Assembly (NCBI GenBank): GCA_945917985.1
Contig: CAMEIH010000032.1
Location: 1 to 32,976 of the forward strand
DNA: 32,976 bases
DNA from: an uncultured Clostridium sp.
GTDB lineage: Bacteria; Bacillota; Clostridia; Lachnospirales; Lachnospiraceae
Direction: 5' to 3'
The notes beneath the pieces were generated by a model, which saw only the letters and a list, made by a program, of their open reading frames with translations, ran no database searches and had not been told where the DNA came from. The position numbers and the translations under genes are program-made. Shown one piece after another: positions 1 through 6,680 of this stretch. Position 1 is the first letter of the stretch, and every line of letters begins with the position of its first letter.

Positions 1-2
1 TG

Positions 3-1199
3 AATGCACTTTCAAGTATTTCACAGCCTATGATGGAAACATCAATGCTTGACGGACTTAACAGCACACTGGAATCAATAAGATATTCTGATGATGACGA
101 TAATCTCCTTGCAACGATCGCCGGAAATACAGCAACATCATATTTGAAACAGGGAGTTCCTACAGTTCTTGGACAGGCAGCAAGGACATTAGACAACACA
201 AGACGTTCCACATACACTGAAAAAGAAGGTGTTGCAGGTTCCATTGACAGACAGATTAAGCAGATCAAGAATAAAATCCCTGTCTTATCAGAGAGCAATC
301 AGCCGTATGTTGATGCATGGGGCAGAGAGCAGAGCAATCTTAACACTGATAATATTGGTCAGAGATTACTTTACCAGACAATGTCTCCCGGATATTTACA
401 GGATGTCAATACAACTCCTGTTGATAGTGAGATTCAGAGGTTGTATGATTCAACGAATGAAAAATCTGTTATTCCTAAATCAACGGAAAACAAGGTTGAT
501 GGTGTTAGACTTACCGAACAGGAATATACTGATTTCGCAAAGAAGAAAGGACAGACGCAGTATGATCTCGTTGGTGCTTGCCTTGAAAATGATTTCTACA
601 ATTCACTTAATGACGAAGGAAAGGCAGAGGTCATCAATGATATGTATAGCATTTCAAAGAAAGTAGCATCAGCATATGTAAAGGATGACTATACAAGCGA
701 TAATAAGTTATTCAAGGTTTATCAGGAAGGTGGAGCACAGGCGGTTCTTGACTATATGAAATATAGTAGTTCAGTTAAATATGCAGGTTTGGAGCAAAAC
801 ACTGAGAAGAACAAGTTTATATATGATAAGTTTGGTGATGAAGGGTTGAAACTTTATTCAGAAGCTCTAGACCAACTCAAAGATGATGAACCATTAACAG
901 CAAAAAAATTAGTTCCATTGCTTGATAGTAAATCTTTATCATCTTCACAAAAAGGTGAATATGTTGCTAATTTCATAAAGTTGCCTAAAGGCGCACAAAA
1001 ATTAGCAGACAGTGGAGATTATGAAAGTGTATATCAGTATTATAATATTAAGTACAGTGCTGATAAACCAGGAAAAGGATATGGTAATTTAAGCCAAGCG
1101 GAACTTAAAGCATATTTTGCACAGTCAAATTTGAGCCAAGAAGAAAAACACACATGGTTTAGTATTTATTTCCCTAATTCAAAAAATAATCCGTATTAA
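3..1199 (+). CDS. Phage-type large structural protein, C-terminal part (5' truncated)
   Basis: The frame is open from the left window edge, so the gene begins outside the window; the ATG at 30 is probably internal. The 398 visible residues have no signal peptide or clear transmembrane segment. They are rich in polar, helical, Gln/Asn/Lys-containing sequence, with a Gly/Ala/Thr stretch near the start (AGNTATSYLKQGVPTVLGQA) typical of very long phage virion or 'polyvalent' proteins in gut Clostridia. The latter half (from about residue 240) is more AT-rich in codon use. A strong hairpin terminator follows directly, so this is the last gene of its unit. The call as prophage rests on general appearance only; a conjugative-element protein is the main alternative. 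Confidence 0.5.
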   Translation, partial: NALSSISQPMMETSMLDGLNSTLESIRYSDDDDNLLATIAGNTATSYLKQGVPTVLGQAARTLDNTRRSTYTEKEGVAGSIDRQIKQIKNKIPVLSESNQPYVDAWGREQSNLNTDNIGQRLLYQTMSPGYLQDVNTTPVDSEIQRLYDSTNEKSVIPKSTENKVDGVRLTEQEYTDFAKKKGQTQYDLVGACLENDFYNSLNDEGKAEVINDMYSISKKVASAYVKDDYTSDNKLFKVYQEGGAQAVLDYMKYSSSVKYAGLEQNTEKNKFIYDKFGDEGLKLYSEALDQLKDDEPLTAKKLVPLLDSKSLSSSQKGEYVANFIKLPKGAQKLADSGDYESVYQYYNIKYSADKPGKGYGNLSQAELKAYFAQSNLSQEEKHTWFSIYFPNSKNNPY

Positions 1200-1206
1200 T
1201 GAAAAA

Positions 1207-1233
1207 TTCCCCGGTGAAAATCCGGGGATTTTT
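1207..1233 (+). terminator. Rho-independent terminator after phage-type gene
   Basis: The arms TCCCCGG and CCGGGGA pair around an A-rich loop and are followed by a T-run. The hairpin begins 8 bases after the stop codon, closing the phage-type gene. Confidence 0.85.
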
Positions 1234-1254
1234 CGTGTTGCATTTCGTGTTGCA
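1231..1254. repeat. Two tandem copies of TTTCGTGTTGCA
   Basis: The 12-mer TTTCGTGTTGCA occurs at 1231-1242 and again directly at 1243-1254. It lies between the prophage terminator and the attachment-like site. It may be an integrase arm site or a terminator-associated duplication; the sequence alone does not decide. Confidence 0.6.
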
Positions 1255-1418
1255 TAGTATTGTAAAATGGTTCATATGTGTGTAACTATACTCTTTTCAA
1301 ATGAAATAAATTACAATTAAAAATCCAGTGTTTATCAGCTAATATTGGCAATTACAGTAAAATAAAGCGTTTTCATGTTTTTTATAATATAGAGTTCAAG
1401 TCTCTTTTCCTGCACGAA
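1255..1418. other. AT-rich non-coding stretch with tRNA 3'-end-like remnant
   Basis: No ORF with a ribosome binding site is visible. Near 1392-1415 the sequence AGAGTTCAAGTCTCT has the T-arm pattern of a tRNA (loop TTCAAGT closed by AGAG/CTCT). It is followed by TTCCTGCA in the place of an acceptor strand plus discriminator base. The anticodon and D-arm halves are not present upstream, so this would be only a 3' fragment, as integrating elements leave behind. CCA is not encoded. This is an inference, weakly supported. Confidence 0.35.
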
Positions 1419-1451
1419 AAAACCCTTGATTTTTCAAGGGTTTTTTGTTTT
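1419..1451. repeat. Left copy of 33-bp direct repeat (candidate att site, includes terminator)
   Basis: All 33 bases are identical to 6299-6331. The repeat contains a complete terminator hairpin (AAACCCTTGA / TCAAGGGTTT, then a T-run). Similarity continues weakly upstream: CTCTTTTCCTGCAC at 1402-1415 compares with CACTTTTCTTACAT before the second copy. The pair brackets 4.8 kb of AT-rich accessory genes, as expected of attachment sites of an integrated element, but no integrase is present between them. Confidence 0.6.
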
Positions 1452-1472
1452 CTATAGCGGAAAAGGTTTCAA

Positions 1473-1511
1473 AAAAGGGTATTCCACTTTATCTGTGGAA
1501 TACCCTTTTAT
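1473..1511. terminator. Bidirectional terminator hairpin
   Basis: A 14-bp perfect stem (1473-1486 with 1496-1509) closes a 9-base loop. It has an A-run on the left and a T-run on the right, so it can act in both directions. On the minus strand it ends the mini HTH gene, whose stop codon lies inside the right arm. Confidence 0.8.
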
Positions 1512-1699
1512 TTAAATTCAACGATATCATTTGGTGTACAGCCGATGATGGAACACAGCTTTTCAATAGTCAAAAGAGTAGTGTTTTTATTCTTTTTCAG
1601 ACTGTCTAGTGTTTTGTTGTCTATGCCGGATTTCAATAAATAGTACTGTGTTATATTTTTTTTCTTCATGGTTTCCCATAGAGGATGATAGCTTATGAT
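1508..1699 (-). CDS. Mini Cro/C1-type HTH regulator (HTH_26/YozG-like), probable ATC start
   Basis: Translation from the in-frame ATC at 1699 gives 63 residues beginning ISYHPLWETMKKKNITQYYL and ending CTPNDIVEF-K. This matches the compact 'MISYKPLW...IEDIVE' layout of single-domain Cro/C1 regulators. An AAGGAG (1714-1709) stands 9 bases before the ATC. An in-frame TGA (1708-1706) lies upstream, and the only in-frame ATG (1669) would delete the first helix. The start is therefore either a rare ATC codon or a mutated ATG. The gene faces away from the LysM gene across a dyad-rich promoter region, so autoregulation and control of the islet genes is the likely role. It may be a decaying gene. Confidence 0.7.
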   Translation of the reverse strand: MISYHPLWETMKKKNITQYYLLKSGIDNKTLDSLKKNKNTTLLTIEKLCSIIGCTPNDIVEFK

Positions 1700-1740
1700 A
1701 GTAATTCACTCCTTAATAGTTATTAACTTATTATAATGGG

Positions 1741-1779
1741 ATATTGTGAAATTATACATTGTGGAGATAATCACAATAT
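1741..1779. promoter_or_regulatory. Operator-like dyad between divergent genes
   Basis: ATATTGTGA (1741-1749) and TCACAATAT (1771-1779) form a perfect 9-bp inverted repeat. A third, degenerate half-site ATTGTGGA (1758-1765) lies between them. The sites overlap the -35 element and spacer of the rightward promoter and lie just upstream of a leftward TATAAT (1735-1730), so one repressor could control both directions. The mini HTH protein encoded next door is the natural candidate binder. Confidence 0.65.
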
Positions 1780-1787
1780 GCTATAAT
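1759..1787 (+). promoter_or_regulatory. Sigma-A promoter for leader peptide/LysM operon
   Basis: The -35 TTGTGG (1759-1764) and -10 TATAAT (1782-1787) are separated by exactly 17 bases. Transcription should begin near 1794, about 80 bases before the LysM gene. Confidence 0.75.
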
Positions 1788-1811
1788 TAGATAAATTTAT
1801 GAAGGGGGAGA

Positions 1812-1892
1812 ATGTTCAAATTGAAAAAGAGACGGACAACATTTCGAACCTATATCCAAAGGAGGAAGAAAAATGAGAAAAAAAGCACTTAA
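1812..1892 (+). CDS. Possible 26-aa basic leader peptide
   Basis: An ATG at 1812 follows the purine-rich site AAGGGGGAG. The frame encodes 26 residues (MFKLKKRRTTFRTYIQRRKK...), about half of them Lys or Arg, and stops at TAA 1890-1892, 20 bases inside the LysM gene. It could couple translation to the next gene or be fortuitous. No family is recognised. Confidence 0.35.
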   Translation: MFKLKKRRTTFRTYIQRRKKNEKKST

Positions 1893-2553
1893 AACACTTG
1901 CGGCAGTAGCTGCTACAGTGGGTATGTTGGCAACGAGTATGGTGGCATTTGCAGCTGAGAACTACACAGTCGAAAAGGACGATTATTTGAAAAAGATTGC
2001 AAAGCAGACATACGGAGATGAAGAAAAGTGGGAGATAATTTATGAGGCGAACAAAGAGCAGATTAAAAATCCCAATTTGATTTATGTTGGTCAGGTTTTG
2101 ACGATTCCGGATTTGGATAATGCAACAGCAGAGTCTGCTGTAATAACGGAGCCTGTTGCAACAGCAACACCCAAAGTTGAGACACCGGTACCAACACAAG
2201 TGCCAGCAACAGAGACACCAACACCAACGCCTGCAGTAGAGGCACCAACAGCTGCTCCGGCATCAACGAGTAACATGAGTGCGGAAGATGCTAATCTTTA
2301 TGTAGCAATGTTATATTCCAGTTTAACAACACAGTTACCGGATAGTGTACTTTCATTTTTTGATGCAGATGAGAATATGACCATTGACAGCAATGAAAAT
2401 AATGATTGCTTTTTCTGGTTGATTGATAATTATAATCCTCAAAAGAAAACGAGCTTATCTTTGCTTTCAAATGAAGAAAAAATAGCAATCGCAACAGCAA
2501 TGAATAATGGTGGAGTAAAAGCACCTGCTGAATTATTCCACACTACAAGATAG
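1873..2553 (+). CDS. Secreted LysM protein with C-terminal EF-hand module
   Basis: The 226-residue protein starts behind AAAGGAGGAAGAAAA. A signal peptide spans residues 1-28 (cleavage near AFA-AEN). A LysM peptidoglycan-binding domain follows at about 30-78 (YTVEKDDYLKKIAKQTYGDE...NLIYVGQVLTIPD), then a Pro/Thr linker (95-132). The C-terminal helical module has a canonical 12-residue EF-hand loop at 164-175, with Asp164, Asp166, Asn168, Thr170, Asp172 and Glu175 in the calcium positions. The protein should be exported and held on the cell wall. The same C-terminal module occurs on the next gene's lipoprotein, suggesting a shared partner or ligand. It lies inside the AT-rich islet; its function beyond wall binding is unknown. 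Confidence 0.85.
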   Translation: MRKKALKTLAAVAATVGMLATSMVAFAAENYTVEKDDYLKKIAKQTYGDEEKWEIIYEANKEQIKNPNLIYVGQVLTIPDLDNATAESAVITEPVATATPKVETPVPTQVPATETPTPTPAVEAPTAAPASTSNMSAEDANLYVAMLYSSLTTQLPDSVLSFFDADENMTIDSNENNDCFFWLIDNYNPQKKTSLSLLSNEEKIAIATAMNNGGVKAPAELFHTTR

Positions 2554-2560
2554 GAAGAGG

Positions 2561-2590
2561 AAGGGCTTCTGCTTAGGGAAGCTCTTTTCT
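2561..2590 (+). terminator. Hairpin between LysM and lipoprotein genes
   Basis: AAGGGCTTC (2561-2569) pairs with GAAGCTCTT (2578-2586) with one G-U pair, followed by a short T-rich tail. It is probably a partial terminator that lowers read-through into the downstream genes. Confidence 0.5.
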
Positions 2591-2625
2591 ATGTGAGAAA
2601 TTATTGAATGAGGAGAGAACAGATA

Positions 2626-3819
2626 ATGAATAAGAGAATGCAAGCAGGGCTGATGGCGTTGACAGTAACATTTCTGTTGTCAGGATGTTGTATGAGCCAT
2701 GACTGGACGGAGGCAACCTGTACGGAACCTAAAAGTTGTAGTAAATGTGGAGCGACAGAAGGGGAAGCATTAGGACATACATGGGTAGAAGCAACCTGTA
2801 GTTCGCCTAAAACATGTAGTGTATGTGGAGAGACAGAGGGAGGAAAATTAGAACATACACTCACGGAGGCAAGCTATGAGCAGCCCGCAACATGTAGTGT
2901 ATGTGGTGCCCAAGTAGGTGAGCCATTACAGGCAGATTTTGAAAAATATGGATTATCCTGTGTGGAATTGAATAAGATTTATGACTATACAACAGCATGT
3001 TATGATGACCCTTCTAAGGAGACAACGGCAAAAGCAGTCTTTACCAATTATCAGATATTTACTTCAGATGAGGAGCATGCTGCAAAGGAGGGGTATGAGT
3101 GGCGTACCGTTGATTTTGTAAGAGCGTATTGGGATGATAATGCAAATGAATATGGATGGTCAGAAGGCAATGCATGGGAAAGTTATTATGATATTGTTTA
3201 CAATGATGAACATGGAGACTGGGATGAGGAAGATAACTATTGCTTCTGGGTAGTATATAATGGGGAAACTTTTGAGGAATGCATGGAATATGCAACATCC
3301 ATAGACAAGCTTTGCACAGATACAAGTGATGTCCGTATCAGAGCTACACGTTATCACTATTTGGTGCCGGTAGGATATGAAGGATGTGTTTTTGGAAAGA
3401 GAAATTCCGCTGTAGAGTGGGGAGAGAATGATCACATTTTTGATCTGGATAATTCGGATACCTTGTTTTTCCGATTCGCTGATCAGGAGAATGTGGTAAA
3501 GGCTTCCAAGGAGGGGGCTGCCGCGGATAATTTGACAAATGAATGTGCAGCAAAAATAGTAACCAATCTTTATATGAATATGGAAAACTACTTTGGTGAA
3601 GAGGCAAGTGCGTTTTTTGATAGTGATGATAGTGGGTATATTGATCAAGCAGAATCCATTGACTTCCTGAAATGGGCTTTGAGTGAATACGTCGATGATG
3701 TGGCGGAAATACCGGCGGAGGATGCTGTAGAAATAGCTTATGATTATATGACAGAGCAGTTCAAAGTTCCGCAAACCTTTCCGGTAGACAGTAGAGCAGC
3801 CGAAACTGGTGTTAACTAA
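2626..3819 (+). CDS. Lipoprotein with three H-x-W-x-E-A-T-C cysteine repeats and EF-hand module
   Basis: The ATG at 2626 is preferred over 2608 because AGGAG lies between the two. The product of 397 residues has a lipoprotein signal with lipobox LLSG-Cys21. Three tandem repeats follow at residues 25-100, each of the form H-x-W-x-E-A-T-C-x-x-P-K-x-C-S-x-C-G-x-x-E-G. The third repeat is degenerate and has lost its first Cys. CxxC pairs suggest metal binding or disulfides. A middle acidic domain of unknown fold (about 105-300) precedes a C-terminal helical module whose EF-hand loop (332-343, DSDDSGYIDQAE) fits the calcium consensus at positions 1, 3, 5, 7, 9 and 12. The module resembles the end of the upstream LysM protein. 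Such repeats are common in surface lipoproteins of gut Clostridia; no function is known to me. Confidence 0.8.
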   Translation: MNKRMQAGLMALTVTFLLSGCCMSHDWTEATCTEPKSCSKCGATEGEALGHTWVEATCSSPKTCSVCGETEGGKLEHTLTEASYEQPATCSVCGAQVGEPLQADFEKYGLSCVELNKIYDYTTACYDDPSKETTAKAVFTNYQIFTSDEEHAAKEGYEWRTVDFVRAYWDDNANEYGWSEGNAWESYYDIVYNDEHGDWDEEDNYCFWVVYNGETFEECMEYATSIDKLCTDTSDVRIRATRYHYLVPVGYEGCVFGKRNSAVEWGENDHIFDLDNSDTLFFRFADQENVVKASKEGAAADNLTNECAAKIVTNLYMNMENYFGEEASAFFDSDDSGYIDQAESIDFLKWALSEYVDDVAEIPAEDAVEIAYDYMTEQFKVPQTFPVDSRAAETGVN

Positions 3820-3839
3820 CGATAGGAGTGAAGGATAGA

Positions 3840-6275
3840 ATGCCAAAGAAAAAAATTGCGGTTGTGCTGGGCGTTATCATAGCATTGCTTTTTCTGGGTG
3901 GGATAATAACCATAACTGCCGCGAATAAGGAGACCGGAATTACAAAATATGAGTGGATTAAGAGACTTTCACAAAAATTTAATGTCGTAGAGTATCAGAA
4001 TAAAACTCCATATTTTCAGGATGTTACAGCAGAAAATGAGTATTTTGAGTATGTTCAGGCTGCCTGCGAATACGGAATTGTTGATGAGGGAAAACTCTTC
4101 CGGGGAGATGAGGTTGCTACAGGAGAATACGTTGTATTAACGGCAATGAAGGCAATCGGAAAATATAAAGTCCAGATTTATATGGGACTCGATCAATTGC
4201 CGGATGAGCAAGAGTATCTTCAACTGGCAGTTGAGAAAGAACTGATACCAAAGAGTAAACTAAAAGAAGGTATCACAGAAGAACAGGCTGATGACATTAT
4301 ACAGAAAGCTTATGAGTTGTTTTATTCGGAATTGTGGCTGGATGATTATGTCGACATTCAGTATCGGGATGATGTCGTGGAACTATCACCTGAAGACATT
4401 ATTGAACAAAAAGATGATATCACAGAAATAAGGGTACAGGCATCAATAGCTGAGAAACTGTCAAGTGGTACTAATATAGTTTTTCAAGACAAAGGCACGG
4501 AAAAGGATTATGCAAAAAAAGTTGTTTCGGTAGACAGTGAAGGTAATGTTATTCTGACTGAGGCAGAACTGAGTGAAGTGCTTCAGTCAATGGTGGTATC
4601 CGATATTGGCAGAATTAATACAGAGGATATCTTTAAGGAATATCAGACATTAAAAGCTGATAATGTATACATTGTAGAGACGGCCTTTGGGGAAAAAGAG
4701 TATAAAAACGCAAGTGATGGATTTCAGGTCAAATTGTCAGTGGAAGGTGGAGAACTGGCTGTTACGATAACAGATAATGCAACTGAATTAAGTCAGGAAA
4801 TCCCAACCCAGATTGAGCTTAACACGGATGAGAAAATCGATGTAACAGTTGATGTAAGTAATATCGATGTTGGTGTGCAGCTTTCCCATGATGGGATTAA
4901 TGTGAACTATATCGATGTGCAGGTGGAATCAGATATTACTTGTACTGGAAATGTTGCTTTTAATGAATCGGTCTCAGTCCCTTTGTTTGTGGCACCAATC
5001 TATTTGGGAAATGGATTGATAGGTATAAAAATTCCGTTTTATCTGGTGCTGTCTTTGGATGGAAGCATTTCACTTGAAGCAGGAATTCCTGTGAAAATGA
5101 CTTGTGAATATATCAAAGACAGTGGGCTTCGAGTCAATCAGGATATATCCTGTACAGTGAATGCAGAAGCAAATTGCGAAGCAAGTGTGGTATTAAGAGT
5201 AGAGCCTATCTTACAGTTATCGGTGCTTGGAGTATTGGAACAGAATCTGATTGATTTGGAAGCAGATATTGGAATTTCGGCAACAGCTACAGTGACATTA
5301 CGAAATGATCCAAAACTGAAGATGTGTGCGGAAATTCATATATCGGCACCGATTGTTACCATTTCATTTCTTGGAGATGAAGGTGCGGAGTCATTGTTAG
5401 GAGAGTTTATAGAGCCGTACAGCTTCGGTATCTACACGAATGATAATGCGCCATATCAGAAAGGATTTCATTGTGAATGGTATGCGAATGGAACATCTGC
5501 AATAGTAGATAAGTGCACTTACAAAAAGGAAGCAGTGGATATAAAACTGGATTACCTTGTGCGCATTTATGAAGCAAATTTTGAGACAGAGTTTTTAGAT
5601 GTAGGAGACTATTACTCAACCACCGGAAAAGTGTACCACCAAGCGTATATTTCTGCAGATACTGCAAAGAACCTGAAGGAAGGAGATACTTATAAATTTG
5701 CCGATAAGAAATATATTTTTGAGGGTATCGTAACAGCTGACGAATTATTTGGAGGTAAATCAGCGGTTTATGATGGTTCAGTGGGTATTGAAGACATGCG
5801 TTATTACAAATTTTCTGTTGCTGGTGACAAAGCGATTTATTATACTTACGCACCACCGTCAGAACCGATGCCTATCGGAGAAAATTATGCTAAAGGAAAA
5901 GCATTTATCTATGATTATATCTATACTTTTGCGAAATATGAATGCGAAGACGAGTATAATTCCAGAAATGTACCGATAATGGCGGTAGTGGCTGACAACT
6001 ATGAATTTAAAATATTAAAAAATGCTACTGTCGATATTATGACTGCCAATTCTCAGGGAAGTGATGAATATGCATTCAGCTATGAACAGTATACAGTAGA
6101 AGATTGCTTTAAGAGCAAAATAGAAGATTATCAGAAAAGAGTTATGACACAAGGTGAGTCTATGGATGTTGACGTATATTTCACTGAGGATGGGTATGTG
6201 GATCACATCTATGTATATCCGGTGTGGGATGGACAGCGCACCTTTGTTGAACAAGTTGCAGAAGCCGAAAAATGA
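3840..6275 (+). CDS. Membrane-anchored surface protein with SLH-like N-terminal region
   Basis: The start is either GTG 3828 or ATG 3840. The ATG is chosen because GGAG and AAGGA stand before it and the product then begins with a typical MPKKK anchor. The 811 residues contain an N-terminal hydrophobic segment (6-28), uncleaved or cleaved after TAA. A region at about 45-170 recalls S-layer homology domains (TPYFQDVTAENEYFEYVQAA..YGIVDEG.LFRGDE). A long beta-rich central part (150-560) includes repeated strands of charged and hydrophobic residues, and a C-terminal domain (about 570-811) is rich in Tyr and Asp. The gene follows the lipoprotein by 20 bases and so is probably cotranscribed. The second direct-repeat terminator ends it. 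It is likely an extracellular surface protein of unknown role. Confidence 0.75.
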   Translation: MPKKKIAVVLGVIIALLFLGGIITITAANKETGITKYEWIKRLSQKFNVVEYQNKTPYFQDVTAENEYFEYVQAACEYGIVDEGKLFRGDEVATGEYVVLTAMKAIGKYKVQIYMGLDQLPDEQEYLQLAVEKELIPKSKLKEGITEEQADDIIQKAYELFYSELWLDDYVDIQYRDDVVELSPEDIIEQKDDITEIRVQASIAEKLSSGTNIVFQDKGTEKDYAKKVVSVDSEGNVILTEAELSEVLQSMVVSDIGRINTEDIFKEYQTLKADNVYIVETAFGEKEYKNASDGFQVKLSVEGGELAVTITDNATELSQEIPTQIELNTDEKIDVTVDVSNIDVGVQLSHDGINVNYIDVQVESDITCTGNVAFNESVSVPLFVAPIYLGNGLIGIKIPFYLVLSLDGSISLEAGIPVKMTCEYIKDSGLRVNQDISCTVNAEANCEASVVLRVEPILQLSVLGVLEQNLIDLEADIGISATATVTLRNDPKLKMCAEIHISAPIVTISFLGDEGAESLLGEFIEPYSFGIYTNDNAPYQKGFHCEWYANGTSAIVDKCTYKKEAVDIKLDYLVRIYEANFETEFLDVGDYYSTTGKVYHQAYISADTAKNLKEGDTYKFADKKYIFEGIVTADELFGGKSAVYDGSVGIEDMRYYKFSVAGDKAIYYTYAPPSEPMPIGENYAKGKAFIYDYIYTFAKYECEDEYNSRNVPIMAVVADNYEFKILKNATVDIMTANSQGSDEYAFSYEQYTVEDCFKSKIEDYQKRVMTQGESMDVDVYFTEDGYVDHIYVYPVWDGQRTFVEQVAEAEK

Positions 6276-6298
6276 TCGGTCACTTTTCTTACATGCTT

Positions 6299-6331
6299 AA
6301 AACCCTTGATTTTTCAAGGGTTTTTTGTTTT
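6299..6331. repeat. Right copy of 33-bp direct repeat / terminator (candidate att site)
   Basis: This is identical to 1419-1451 and contains the same AAACCCTTGA/TCAAGGGTTT terminator. It stands 23 bases after the stop of the SLH-like gene and serves as its terminator whatever its origin. Confidence 0.7.
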
Positions 6332-6374
6332 ATATTTTTTGATTTTTTGTCCATACTAATTGTGAGGTGAAATT

Positions 6375-6521
6375 ATGGACAAGGATAAACAGGAGAAATT
6401 GAATCAGAAAAAGAGTAATGAGAAATTCAACAGTATCACACAGAAGGTGAAACCGGAAAATCAGAACCAGACACACAATGTCAGATCTGAGGCGGTGGAA
6501 CCGAAGATCAGACAGGTATAA
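6375..6521 (+). CDS. 48-aa hydrophilic protein of unknown function
   Basis: ATG 6375 follows GTGAGGTGAAATT. The 48 residues are almost all charged or Gln/Asn (MDKDKQEKLNQKKSNEKFNS...), without a membrane segment or cysteines, and are probably disordered. A terminator hairpin begins at the stop codon, which supports a real transcription unit. The gene is the first beyond the candidate attachment repeat. No family is recognised. Confidence 0.6.
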   Translation: MDKDKQEKLNQKKSNEKFNSITQKVKPENQNQTHNVRSEAVEPKIRQV

Positions 6522-6546
6522 GCAGTCCGAAAGGGCTGCTTATTTT
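6520..6546 (+). terminator. Terminator after 48-aa gene
   Basis: AAGCAGTCC pairs with GGGCTGCTT across a GAAA tetraloop, followed by ATTTT. Confidence 0.8.
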
Positions 6547-6566
6547 CATAAATTAAGCCTGATATC

Positions 6567-6595
6567 TTGTAATTCCGGAAACTTGATGCTATACT
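6567..6595 (+). promoter_or_regulatory. Sigma-A promoter of FliD-like gene
   Basis: TTGTAA (6567-6572) and TATACT (6590-6595) are spaced by 17 bases. A TGC just before the -10 makes it an extended -10 promoter. The 5' leader of about 80 bases contains a small hairpin (ACGGA/TCCGT, 6647-6659). Confidence 0.75.
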
Positions 6596-6680
6596 GAAAT
6601 TAACTATAAGGAAGTTTTTATAAGTATTGTATTGATAGGAAGGAACACGGAGGTTCCGTTTTAGTCAAAGGAGTGATAGT

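Noticed and set aside
1390-1416. Complete tRNA gene
   Set aside because: Only a T-arm and acceptor-like strand are seen; no D-arm, anticodon arm or matching 5' acceptor precedes it.
3160-3846. Minus-strand frame of 228 codons opposite the lipoprotein
   Set aside because: The plus strand has a signal peptide, repeats and an EF-hand; the minus-strand reading has none of these.
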